DNA of 64,000 nucleotides from the NCBI RefSeq assembly GCF_036370855.1, contig NC_088101.1:627501-691500 (forward strand), in the 5' to 3' direction. The position numbers and the translations under genes are program-made. The notes below the pieces were generated by a model. It was not told the origin of the DNA and made no database searches. It worked only from the letters and a program-made list of their open reading frames with translations. Numbering within the stretch: position 1 is the stretch's first letter; every line of letters starts with the position of its first letter. Origin of the DNA: Dromaius novaehollandiae (taxonomy: Eukaryota; Chordata; Aves; Casuariiformes; Dromaiidae). This document shows positions 27,591-39,800 of this stretch, in pieces.

Positions 27591-30329
27591 ACTCATAATG
27601 GGTTGAAAACAGAGTTTTTTGAGTACTGAAGGGCATTAATAGCAAGGCTGCCTCATTTACATGGCCAAAGAGGGGTAAATCTCTCTGGAAAAAGAGGTCA
27701 TTGATAATGAGCTCCTCAGATAACAGGCACAGGGTCAACTCCAACCACTTACTTGAGGCAGGAACCTCATGCAAAATGTTATTCCCCAGCCAGGAACAGC
27801 TTGTACAGCTTGTATCTCTGAGCTGTTCCTCAGTGGGAGAGCTAGGAGCATCGCTGGTTTTCCTCAGCCCTGTGGTGCCTTTTTTCAAGGCTGATGAAGT
27901 CTGCAGAAACCACATTTAGCCACACATTAAAGAAGGTTTGCATGGAAAGCAAAGTGTTTAAGTGGGAGGGCTTTCTACTAGTCTGAAGAATGCTGAATTA
28001 GCCATCTCTTCTGGGCTTGTCTTCTCTGAAAGGTCAAGGAGACTTATCACTTGAGTAGCGCTTCCATCCTGGATCCTGACCACATACAAGCTGCTTTGAC
28101 TGAAGCATGGTGGTCCTTAACTGTGATATGCTGAGGGCCAGCCTTCTGCTAAGACATTTTATCATCACAAACCACTGTCCCCACCCAGGGCTCAATCCCC
28201 CTTACACTGATATGAAGACATCTTTCAAAGGTCAACCCCCAGTAGCTCCACAGATGCTTAGTAAATCTAGACCTGACCTTACTAAGGTCTCAGGTGAGAT
28301 GGGTAATACCTAACATCCGATGTCTCAAAGCAGGACAGCTGAGCTCCTGTTGTGGCTGATATGTAGAGATAGATATCTCCATCAGATGGGATGGTGATGA
28401 TTCATCTGAACTGTGTTAGGAATGATGAATCATTCTGGTAGTCTGGTAGTGGCTAGGTCTCTCCCTTGCCTATGACACGCATGACGGCTATGGCAGCCTA
28501 GGCCTATGACATCCCCCATTTGCGCAGGTGAACCTTGCTAGTGCCCTGGGAAATAGGCTGAACTGCCTGTGCTTTGCTGCCCTGGAAGACAGCAGCAGCC
28601 TGCACGTCCCGGGCACGACTTACTTCTAGTCACTGCCTTGAGAAGATCTCTGCCCATATCAGGTTTTCCAGCCAAAAGAAGAGCAGATTCTAGCATCTGA
28701 AGCAGAGGCAGGATAAAATCAGAGAGGAATTAACCCCTGAGCCAACTGCATATAAGATGGAGTGGACTCTCCATCTTACAGAGCCTTTACCAGAGTCTGA
28801 TCATCTCTGGGAATGACTAGCTGTCTCCCGGCCATATGTCAAGGACTTCTCTGCTTCACTGATGGAATAGAAAGGGTCCTGGGTGCTCTGAACAGAACAT
28901 GTCCTTTCCAAAATACTAGTTGCTTGCCAGTGACGGGTATTGTGCAGCAACAGCTGGCATTTAACATGAAAGCTGAGCCATTGCCTGGCTGGGAAGCAGG
29001 GAGCTATGCTCCTGCCTGGTTACGGTGGTGCTTTCAATTTTATTTTCTTTAATGACGCGAGCAATACCTGTCCAGTGTCTTTTTTCTGCTGGATTAATTA
29101 TCTGCATGTGTGTAAAAAAAGAGCACCCAACCCAAGCTGAATGAGTGGCTGGATGCAAGGAGCACTGGCAGGAGCTCCATCCAGACTGGCTCTGCCTGTG
29201 CAAGGCCTTACCCTGAAGCAGCTTCTTTTATTATTTTTTTTTTAATTCGTCATCTCTGCTTTCTTTTCTCTTCTTTTATTTTTCTTCTTAGCTTCACAGC
29301 TCTTTAATGAATGGACATGTGTCATTGTGTGGCTCCATTTTGCATGAAGAGCTATCAAATGCAGTCCTGGTTCACTCATTATCTTGTCACAGGGTTCTTT
29401 TATGGTCCTCATGTCATCTAGCCTACAAAGGAGCATTCCCATCACCTCGATGAGATAATATTCTAGCAACTGGCATACCAAGGACATCTTATTGTTCCCC
29501 TTCGATTATTTTCCCTTGGGCAGGATCAGATGTGGCAGCAAAGACCTCTCAGAGCTTGGCTTCCACCCTGTGCACACATTTCTGCGTACATATTACCTGG
29601 TCATACAGGCATAACAGAGCTTCATCTTCTGCATACAGAGGATGAACATGTCAACATGGTGTTAGCATATTCAAGAGAATTGTAAAGGCATACATGCAGC
29701 CAACAGCTCTGGTGACTTGGGCAACCTATGCTGTGAAGTCTCAGCGTGATTGAAGTTTGGACTGAGGCCCAGGCTCGTGACAGAAGAGAAAACAGGCTAA
29801 ATACTGTGGCACCCAGAAAAGAAAAATTGCCTCTATTTCCTATATTAACTGACCTTTGAACATCATTATCTGCGAAGGAAACTAGATGCCGCATCCAAGG
29901 ACAGGTGATGGGTTTCTATTAACTCTTGTCTGTAGTACAGAGCAGAGAGCTGCAGCATCCTGTAAGTCCACATCCCCTCCAACTTTCTCTCTATTCACTT
30001 TCATTTCTGTGCTCCACTGCCCTGAGGTAGATTTTTCTGGAAGGATAATTTAACTAGCAATGTTTTTCTGCACGAAAAAGCACGCTTGTCTCCTTGGGTC
30101 AGAATAGCAACATGTCAGCAATGAGGTAAGAAAGGACAGGCTGGCTGTGTCTGATTTCAAAATGGGGGTTACTTCTACAGGGAAGTGGTAACATGGAAAC
30201 TTCATCCTATGAATGGTGCAGCACACAAGGACAGGGCACCATGCAGCAGCACAAACACCACTTCGATCCTCTCAACTCTCTTCTCTTCCCAGAACCTTTA
30301 AATTGGTTGCACATGTCAATTAAATAAGC
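27591..30329. other. Intergenic, nothing recognised
   Basis: The longest frame (142 codons, minus strand, 27487-27915) partly overlaps the MIR relic and has no recognisable protein content. Nothing else was seen. Confidence 0.5.
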
Positions 30330-30480
30330 CTCGCACACCCTGTGAGGCAACTGAGTGTTATTTTACTTATTTTATTATGGATGGGGAAACAGATGTGTAG
30401 AAAGGCCTAATGACACATGGCTTCAAAGCCAGAGCCAGAACAGAGTTCATCGCTGTTCACTGTGTCCCCTAGACTATATC
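30330..30480 (+). mobile_element. MIR-like SINE relic
   Basis: Good MIR layout: CACACCCTGTGAGGCAACTG, TATTTTATTATGGATGGGGA, AACAGATGTGTAGAAAGGCC, then TGACACATGGCTTCAAAGCC and GAACAGAGTTCA. It is ancient and diverged. Confidence 0.75.
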
Positions 30481-33339
30481 CCTCATCTGTTGCTTCTCCA
30501 AGTGAGACAAGCTCTCCTCAGGCCCTTCCTATTGCAAAACCGTCTGTCTCCAGAAAGCACTTTCGGTCCTTCTGATACAGCCCTGTCTGAGCTAAAGAAG
30601 AGTCCCTGTGGTCCGAGTCCAGGTGACGTGCACACACAAACAGTCCACCTCAAGGTCTGTGTGTGACCACACATGGGCCCAGCCAGCACCAGAAATACTG
30701 GTAGGGGTAGAATAATTGCTTATACTGATTAAATCTCAGCCTAGTGGGGGTCATATATTAACAATAAACTGGAAATGCCAATTAGGCTGGGCTCTAGCTT
30801 GGTCAATGTGGCATGATTCTATTAACCTGAGCTTAACTTTGAGCATTGTCCATTAGCATACAGTATTAAAAGCTCTCTCTGAGCTCTAGCAGCCACCTTA
30901 AGGAAGTCATTCAGTGTCTATTCAGGAGATTAAGTTGTGCCATTATATGCCTATGCATGGTCCTGTGAGTGCCATTTAACCATTGCCCTTGCTGGCTGAT
31001 TAATTAATAGGCGCAAATAAATGAATCTGGGAGCTCACTACGTTGTTCTTCCTGGCTGAAGCAGAGACAATACTGCATTCAAGATGAAGGCGAACCTGGT
31101 TATGGTATGCAAGGGATAAGCTGGGATCTGCAGGCAAAACCTGTTTGTTTTACTGGAGAGGTCGAAAGGATTAGGAAGCAGTGTGAGCCAGAGGATGAGC
31201 AGCGCATGAGGTAACCCAAGAAGCTTTCCACCCCAAGGGCTTTTTGGAGAAAGAGGCTGGCGCTCAAAATAGCTAATGCAACTGAATTTCAATACCAGCA
31301 GACTATCCCTGGGGAGGGGGAATATTAAACAACACGTTCTGGATGCCTGTGACACTAGACTTGCAGAACATCTCTTCTCCCTTTGCTTTCTAGCCCTGAT
31401 CTCCTGGGGCAGCCAAAATGGGCTCATTTAGTGGTCGCTGCTCAGACCAAAGATCCTTTACGTAAAGCAACGACGGGAGAGCCCACTGGGAGAGTCAGGC
31501 AGAGCCTCAGTGAGCGAGGGCAAGGTGGAGGGACCCTCTTGCTTGCGAGCTGGGCTCTTCCCTGCCGAGGCTGCGATTTCTGCAGATGGCCCCACTCTCT
31601 GTGTTTCACCCTTAAGCAACGCCTCTGTGGGAGTCTGTCGAGGCAGCGGACTTGGCAGGTCTCCTAGCCTTACGAGCTCACGCCCATTGCAGGGCAGAGC
31701 CGCCAGCAGCAGCGAGGGCATCCCTGCCAAACGTGAGCGAGTCCTGCCCTGGGCACGCGGAGGTGCCTCCTTGCCGCGTGGGGCCCAGGGCCTTGGGCTG
31801 GGGACAACCATGGGGGCACTGGCATGGGGAAGGGGGGAGCAGTGGGCTGACAGCTTCCTAGATTGGTGGTCTGATCCAGTGCCTAATGAGGGACAGACTG
31901 GAGTTACACACGCATGAACCTCTGCCAGCCTGAAGGCATTCTGCCTGCATGAATTCAACTTTCCTCCTTGGATAACGTTGCCTCTCTTAATTTTTGTTTT
32001 GCTGAAAGGAAGCAGGTAGTGCTTTGGCAGTTCACAAGAGAGCCCGGCATCTCTTTGAGCCTTCAGCAGCCCGCTTCCGGCCACGGTTTGATCAGGTTTC
32101 TATATTTGTCGCTGTGTTTCCTGCGAGGGTGTTTCTGATAAGCCCTGCGTTTACCGTCCTGTGTCCCCCCCCCGGCTCTGCTGGGGAAGAGCTGGGTATT
32201 TATTGACGATGCCAGGTGGACAGAGAAGGGCCAGGGGAGACAGTGACTTCTGACTTCAGCCTAAGTTTTGCTCAGTCCCTCCTAGGGTCCGCTTTGCCTC
32301 GGCTCTGTGGAGGCACCCCACTCTCCTAGCAAGCAAGGATGGGCTGAGACCTTTGGGCAATCAAGGACGGGCTGAGACTATTCATCCGCAAAAGGGGAGG
32401 CAGATAAGTGCAGGAGGCAGGGAAAGAAGGCAGAGAGAAGAATTATGGCCACATTTTCAGATGAACCTGGTGCTCCTCTGGCAGGTCTATACATCACTGA
32501 ATACCACCGATTTCCTTGCACTGCAATTCCGGCAGTGATATTTAACTGTGGAGCTAAAAGTCATTTTCAAAGGCAGGTGTAGGGGCTTAATGTGAGTCCC
32601 AAATTGAATACAGGGAGGAAGCATACTGACGAGTTAATTGACTTTCAGTACAGATTTCTATTCCTCACCCTTGAAAAGTTATTGTCTTCCTTTGCTGCCT
32701 ATTACATTTTGGTGGGATTCCTTGACTTCTCCTTTTTTCAGTCACAGCCTGAATTTTTTTCTCGGTTATGCTGGTGTTAACCCAGGCCAGCTTCATTAAC
32801 AGCACTGGACTTGGCCGAGCAGAGCGGCTCACAAGTCAGTGGTTCTGGGCACATCTGCACTCTCCTGTGAATACTTTGCTGTGTACTTTCAGAGCTTGAA
32901 ATCGGGTTTTATGTTTGCAAGTCTCTCAGGAACTAAGTACACCCCAGGCCTGTTTCCCGGATGGGGACCTAAGCAGAGGGACCTGGCGTCAGCCTGCGGC
33001 TGGGAAGAGACACCGTAAGTCGTTTGGGTGCTCTGCTCTGGAGCAAAAGAGAGCTTAATGCAATGTGTGTGACCAGACTCTGCCAGAGGCTGGTCTCAGA
33101 GGCAGCAAAAAGGCCCTGGCACTTTTTATTTTACGTAGCTGCAGTTTGTTATGGGTACCGTGATCATGGGTCCATACGAGTGAGTTGTGAGGTACAGGTG
33201 AGAAAAGCCATGTCAGAAGTTGCCATTCCCATCAAAAAAGGAGGAAAAGCCTCATTAAACAGCTTCTCGTTTGCCACGGGAGGTCAGGGAAAAGTCAAAC
33301 AAACAACTCCCAATTTCCAAACCAACGCAGTCTCCCACT
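30481..33339. other. Intergenic; candidate conserved element at its left end
   Basis: No gene is recognised. The block at 30700-31030 is AT-rich with TTAATTAAT and AACAATAAA words (see findings). Around 31.5-31.9 kb the DNA is GC-rich, and long frames there are open on both strands, a sign of base composition and not of coding. Confidence 0.5.
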
Positions 33340-33800
33340 TTTTCCAGGGCAGAAGGAACGGCTGTCGCACCGCCCGAAGTCCTGGCGCTCACAGCCAGGA
33401 GCCTCGCGAGTGCCAAATATTGCAGGCATCTGTGGAGGAGTGCGCCTCGGCCGCGGGAGCCACCTCTTCGGATGGGAGCCCGGGCGCGGCCGATGCTGAC
33501 GCAGCCGCAGCCGGGAGAGTTTAGCCGCAGCCCGATTTTTCTCCCCGCTGGCCCCCCCCTCCCTAGACCGGCACGTGGCGAGCTGCCTGCGCCCCAAACC
33601 CTGCCTGCGAGCCGGGAGACGGGGGCTGGCACCGCCCTGGGGCTGGCTGCAGGCGGGTTCCCACGCTCCCCGCTCCGAAGCGCCGTGCGGGGCGGTAAAC
33701 ACGGGCAGGGGCTGGGCGCGTCGCCTGCGTGGGGCACGGGCACCTTGCCCTCCGGCCGGCCCCCCCACCCCGCCAGCCTCGCGCGCGGATCAACGCACAG
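33340..33800. promoter_or_regulatory. Isolated CpG-rich block 14 kb upstream of DUSP4
   Basis: About 460 bp are strongly enriched in G+C and CpG (CGCGAG, GCCGCGGGAG, GGGCGCGGCC, CGGCCGGCCC), set in much less CpG-rich surroundings. The size and density are like a promoter CpG island, but no recognisable gene starts here. It also contains TGCTGACGCAGC (33494-33505), close to half of a MAF recognition element. Confidence 0.6.
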
Positions 33801-35457
33801 ACACATTCATTAGGGCCATGTGCGCCCAAGACACAAACAGGCTGTTTCATCAGCGCCCGGGCCCTGGCTGCCGCTCTGGCCAGATGCCGTGGAAACCATC
33901 CACCGAGCTGCAGGGCCTCCTTCTCCCGTGTTTTGCAGACTGCGGGCAGGAACCGCGTTATTCGTTTGCCAGCGGTGCTTGCAGGGTGCTGCGGGGAGCT
34001 GAGAGGCACTGCCACTTCAGGGCTGTCCTGACCACTACAGAGGGCTGTGAACATATTTGGGGCAGGGGCACAACTGGCTGTGCCTTCTATGGCCGCCGTC
34101 AGCTGACTAAGGTGGGTTTTTAGGGCTAACATTAAATACGTTCTGGTCAGGTCACTGCCTTTGCGGATGGAGCTGGAGCTGCCTTTGGGTTACGCAGGCT
34201 GGTTCCCGGCACGGGACAAGCGCTGACCCAGACTGGGCTTTTAGAGCCCAAAATAGTCCTCGTACCTGTAGTGGCCAACTAAAACTAACCTTCTGGTTTT
34301 AGGGGAAGAGGGTGTCCCGGAGTGTGGTGGGGGGCTGCCAGGCCATGGCCCAGCCCAGGAGCGCAGGTGACCCTCGGGCTTCTCCTGCACGGCAGCTAGG
34401 CTGGGGAAGGGGGCTGGAAGGCAAGCAGCAAGACCCAGGGGACCCAAGCGTGCCCGGTAGAGCTGGTCTGGCCAGCTTCAGACTCGCCCTTGCAGGAATT
34501 GCCACCCTTTGAGTTTCTCCTGACAGCAGAAACTCGGAGTCCCACACAGGCTCTTTTGGGCAGCCACCAAAATACTGCACAGGGAGTGGGACGGAGAGCG
34601 GGGCATACAGTTCTGGCTGGGGACAAAGGGAAAACCCTGCTTTTGAGAGGTGGCAAAAGGGAGGTGGAAACAAGGGGCGACCAGGTCTCAAGTCAAATCC
34701 CTCACAGCATCCTTCCAGACCTGATGGCTGGGAAGAATAGGAAGCACAATGCCTCGGACGTGGAAATTGTGATTGGGATGGACATTTCACCCTTGGGAAC
34801 TTTCCTCGGGCAGTGGGAAAAAAAAAAAAAAGAAAGAAAAAAAAAATCAATGTGACACCACCATGCACGAAACAGAGCAAGCGTGAGGCTATTTATACCA
34901 CCGCCCAGGGCTGTTCCTGTGCCCGGGATGCCGTTTGTGCTCTGTGCTGCACCAGCGGCGTTTGCCTCGCGACCGTACCTTTCCAAGACGGGAGCGATGC
35001 AAATCAGGAGCAGCCTGCTGCAACCCATTAGCAGGCGAGCCGAACGAGCAGGCCCATCTGCTGTTTACTCCTTTGAGCTTCCCCAGGGGACAAGCTAACG
35101 GCTGGGTAACAGCTCCGCAGCCCCAGACCTCCCGGCTGAGCTCAGAGCTGCTGGGGTCAAACCTCCCCATGGCAGCAGCCCGAAGCGCAGGCAAGCCCAC
35201 GGGGACCTTCCCACCCCAGCGCCTATGCTAAGGGTGGCCTGGGCCAGCAGGGCCTTTCCAGGGAAGCCCGGGGTTGAAAAGCTCCCCTTGCTTCCAGGTT
35301 ATTTTGCACAGGAGCAGCCCAAAGTGCCTCACAGCTATGGCTGTGCATTTGTGCATCCTAGAAACAAAAGCTCTGCAGTCAGCCCTGGCAAGCCTAAAGT
35401 GGGTCAGGTAGAAACGCGGGAGGCCAGTGACTCATCTTTTGGTTGACTGGGCAATTT

Positions 35458-35476
35458 GGGGGGGGGGGGGGGGGGG
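35458..35476. repeat. G19 homopolymer
   Basis: Nineteen consecutive G, able to form a G-quadruplex; the exact length is unreliable in assemblies. Confidence 0.9.
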
Positions 35477-36780
35477 AAGGAAGAAAAGCGGCTGTTCCTA
35501 GGAAATGGAGTGCATTTCTGAGCCTTTCTTTCCTCTGCCCGTACTCTTAACATCTCTTGCACCAACAAAACGGTAATGCTGTACACTCAGCCCTCAATGG
35601 CAAAGAGCCCTGGCCCTCAGATGGAGCATCTTGGGGCCCAAATTTCCCAGCAAGACTGAACATCTTGGTTTGAACCGTAGGGTCGGGAGAGCACCCCCAG
35701 CCCTGAGCTGCGGGTGCGTGGGGACATGGAGGAGAGAGCTGCCTTCTCCAGCACCCTGACATCTGCCTCCTTGCACCGAAGCGGGGGAGGGTGCGAAGCC
35801 GGGAGACTGCAGCAGCTCAATAATGATGTTTGCTCGTTGCACGGAGAGAGCAGCCATCACTTGTGAGCCCAGCCAGCCTTCCCTGCTGGGACTTTGTTCC
35901 TCACGGCTGGTCGAACCGGTGCAAGCGTGCATCCGCGGCGGCAGCCCAACCTCCCTGACGGTGCTTGGGCTCGCACCAGAGAACCCTCTCACTGAACAAC
36001 GGAGGATGCACGATGGCGCAGCTTCTGGCGGGGAAAAAAGGGACGAGAAGGAGATTTTTGCCTGCCAGGGAGTTCAAACCGAGACAGGGCTGCTGTGGGA
36101 AGGCAGGGATGAGGCCAGCATTAGCAGGCAGCAAGTTGCTGGGAGGCCGTGTGTGCTGCTGTGGTGGTGAGAGGAGGATGAAGAGGGCGTTTGCAGCCAG
36201 GGCTGACTCTTGGCTACATGACTGCGGGTTAAAAGCCTGGTCTGACACACTCTTCAAGCAGCCGCTGTGGCAAAGTGGGCCTCCTCTGCTCCCTCCCTCC
36301 GGCCCCAGGGCCCCCCTTGCCGGGGGACGCCCTGCAGAAAAGGGGATGTGGCCACCACCCACTTCTTCCTTTCCAAGAGGGTAGGAAACAGCCTGAATGC
36401 AAGACAAATTTCTCCTGTGTCAGAGAAAAGGAAATGGGCTAATATAAAACCCATCGATACTGGCTGAGTGTACCTCTGCTCACCATGCAGCAGTCAGCTG
36501 CAACGCTGAAGCATGCATGTGCCCCAGAAATGCTCTTAACATTGACTCAGCGAGGCTGTGGCAAAAATCAACCCGTAAAATTAAAACAAGCAGTCCATCC
36601 CAGTCCCTTTCCCCATAAGCGCCTGATGGTCAAGGGCATGTGCACATCAACACTAGCTGTGTGCCCTGGCTGCATTTTCCTGGGGGGCAGAAGGATGCTG
36701 TGCCCTGATGGTTTTGGCATTTCCAGATTCCTCCCAGTCTCTAGGGCTTTGGCATGGTGACCTTTTTCCATCAAGGAAGT

Positions 36781-36814
36781 TAAAAAGAAAAAGAAAAAAA
36801 GAAAGAAAGAAAGA
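36781..36814. repeat. Purine (AAAG)n-type tract
   Basis: All-purine A-rich tract ending in three to four AAAG/GAAA units. Confidence 0.85.
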
Positions 36815-39800
36815 GTAGTATAAGAAATAGGTTATTTCCCCATGGCCCATTCCCAATGGACAGGACAGGATAGGACGAGACAGGACGTCTCTGCAATGCA
36901 GGGTAGATTTCCTCAGCTAGATACACTCGTGGCTGATGGGGGAGGGGGGGCAGATGCTAGCTTGGAAGAGGCAGAAGCATTTTATTAAAGTAAAGATGAG
37001 CCAACTGGCTTTGAAAAGCAGATGGTGGGGGCATAACTCACTACCACCGTCCAGCAGTGAGCCGACAGGGACATGTGTGACGCGGGGCGGGAGGATGACA
37101 ATTATCACAACAGATTTGATGAGAATTGATAAATTCTGCTTTTTCCCTGAGTCCTCCGCAGTTTTTCACAAGCACACAGAAGCAGGGAGGCCAGCTCCCA
37201 CTTGAGGACCCAAAACCTCACCCCTGCCAAATTCCTCTCCAAATATAGAGAGAGGAAGGCAGGCAGGTTTTCCCTCTGCCCAGCCAGTCTGCAGGAGAAA
37301 TACCACTGTGGCCCTCAAAATGTTTCTGCAAGACAGTCGTCGTGGCCACAGTCACAGAAACTTTCCCTGGGGATGAAGCAACCTTTTACAATGCCAAACA
37401 GCTAAAACAGACAGCGCTGAAAAACCCTTTTGCTGGAAATTTCCCTGTCCTCTTCTGTCTTACACCATGCACTTAACCCCTGCAGGAGTTTTGGGTAGAA
37501 CCGAAACCAGTGCACAGGCGCTGCTGTGGGCTGTGGCTGTGCCTCTGGCTTTGACCTCCCTGGGAGATCCCAGGGGCTAATCCCAATTAACAAGGTTCCC
37601 CTGATGTGGTGGGAGCTCAGCTCAGGGGAAATAGCCTGGAAGTTTCCCTTTTTCAGGCAAAGCCTCCTGGTGGCACCACTAATGCTGGCAAATGGGCCCA
37701 TCCCTTCCCCAGAACCACCCCTGCCGTGATCCCCTATTTCCGTGGGATAGTCTCAGGGATGCCTCTGTGAAAAAAAAAAAAAAGGCCATGGTTTTAAGGC
37801 CACATTTTAAGTTTTAGTTCGGATCCGAGCACCACATTTACACCCTGGTTGGGTTGCCCAGCCAGCACACAGGCAGCCAGGTGCCTCCGTATCCAAGAGA
37901 GCCCCAAAGACGGTGAGACACCGTGGGATGCTCCGAAGGCAACTGCTTAGGCTGGCTTTCCGAGGGGGGCACCAGGCCCCGTCCCCCGTTGGGAAAGGCC
38001 AGCAAACGTGGGGATACCTTGCAGGGTAGTCCAGCAGCTGGCCCGGAGGAGACTCGGGCTGGATAACGCTGGCAACATGGGCTGGAGACCCGGCCTCTCT
38101 CACCTTTCCCAGGGGGCCCCCGCCGGAGGGCTGACGGTTCCTCATTTTCTTTTTCGCTTCCTCTTTCCTGCACTCCGTCACCGTTTCTTTGCCCTTTGGA
38201 GAGCCCAGGGGGCCTGGCCGCCCGCGCCCCTTCCTCCTCCTCCTTACATTTTCCTATGTCAGCATTTCCTCGTGCCAGCACCGTTACACACCCCGCTCCT
38301 CTTCCACCGCCGAGTAATGGTTACACCAAGGATGCTGAAAGAGAGCAAGAGAGGAAAAGGACCTGGATTTTTCAAACAGTAATAATAATAATATAACAAC
38401 TCAAGGAAAGTACACCTGGGAGGACCAGGGTGAACAGCCCTATGGTAGCTTCTCCCCTGCTGAAATGCAGAAGTGGAAAGGGCTAGCTCTGGGGCCTAGA
38501 CCAGTCCTGAGACTGGGCTGCCTCGCAGGGCACCAAGGCGTGAGGCTGGGGCAGCTGGGTGCCACAATGCCCCAGCACTGCCAAGCAGGGCCTGGCACAG
38601 CTGCAATTGCCTTTCTGCACAAGCTCGGCAGCACGCTGGCTCTAAAGATGCAGATTATTCACGCTGGCCTCTGCTAGCTGCCAGCTGTAATGGCAAGACA
38701 GATGGCCCTGTCACTGGGGCTGTGTAGAAGGGATGTACAGGAGTGACGCTGAACGTATGCAAGATCCCCACCACCACACACCCAGGACTGATGCTGGCTG
38801 CGGACACGTCTGTGTGCATATATGGCTTGCCCCAGCCACGTATTTTGCCTCATTTGGCTTGAAAGTTCGCAATGAAATGTAAAGCCTGCTAGAGACATCT
38901 GTCTGTTGGAGATGCTCGCTTGACAACTTCTCCTTTTATTATCAGCCACCAGTGAGGGCATGTTGGCAGCAGAGATCATGGAGACCGGCATGGATGCTCA
39001 TGATATCCCCCAGGTCATGCCAAATGCTGCAAAAGTGCAACTTCCCGCACTCCTCGGTGCTAATGGTGTTACACCATGAACTCGCTGGGCTGCATCCAGA
39101 TGATAGCATTTAAATAACCGGCAACCTGTGGAGCCCTCACATTATAGAAGGGCTTTCATAAATCACATCCATCCCCTGAAAAGAGCTTGCTGTTATATAG
39201 TGCCATTCTCAGAAGATGACGAGCTGACAAAGTTATTAGATGATATTTACCCAGTCTTGGTGGTGAAGAGCAGTCTATGAATGCTGAGTAGGAACCTGTC
39301 TATGCATCCTTTGTGTCATAAAGCTGACAGGCTGCAAGAAAAGGCAATATGTTCCTGAATCAGTTGAGGAGAATTGCACCTTGCACTCATCAGACCCAGT
39401 TAATTCAAGACAACACTAGTTGTTTCCCAAATAAAGCAGCAAGTAAGACACCTTTTTGTCCACTCCCAGAGCAGGAGGGTGATGAGAGGTACTGGTTTTG
39501 AAACCACCGTCTCCTTCAGGACAGAAACAGGGAGGAGCAGTGAAGCGAGGATGTGGCAGGTTCAAAACAAACCCGAGGAAGTGGCTCCTTGCGTAATGAA
39601 GTGGCGCAACTCCCTGCGGCAGGATGCTGTGGATGCTGAACATTTGCGTGAGCTCCAAAAGCAGTTGGGCCTATTCGTGGAGGAAAAAACCACTACAAGC
39701 TGTTATGGACAAAGACCCCAGCACTGGCTTGGGAAGTCCTTCAGTCACAAATTGCATGAAGTCAGAGTCTGGGACATGCTGGCACTCACTTGCCCTGCTT

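Noticed and set aside
31458-32084. 208-codon minus-strand frame
   Set aside because: GC-rich region with a competing open plus-strand frame; no recognisable protein content.
33255-34132. Several 160-190 codon frames on both strands of the isolated CpG block
   Set aside because: All frames are open together because of base composition. The translations are Ala/Pro/Arg/Gly-rich and match nothing I know.
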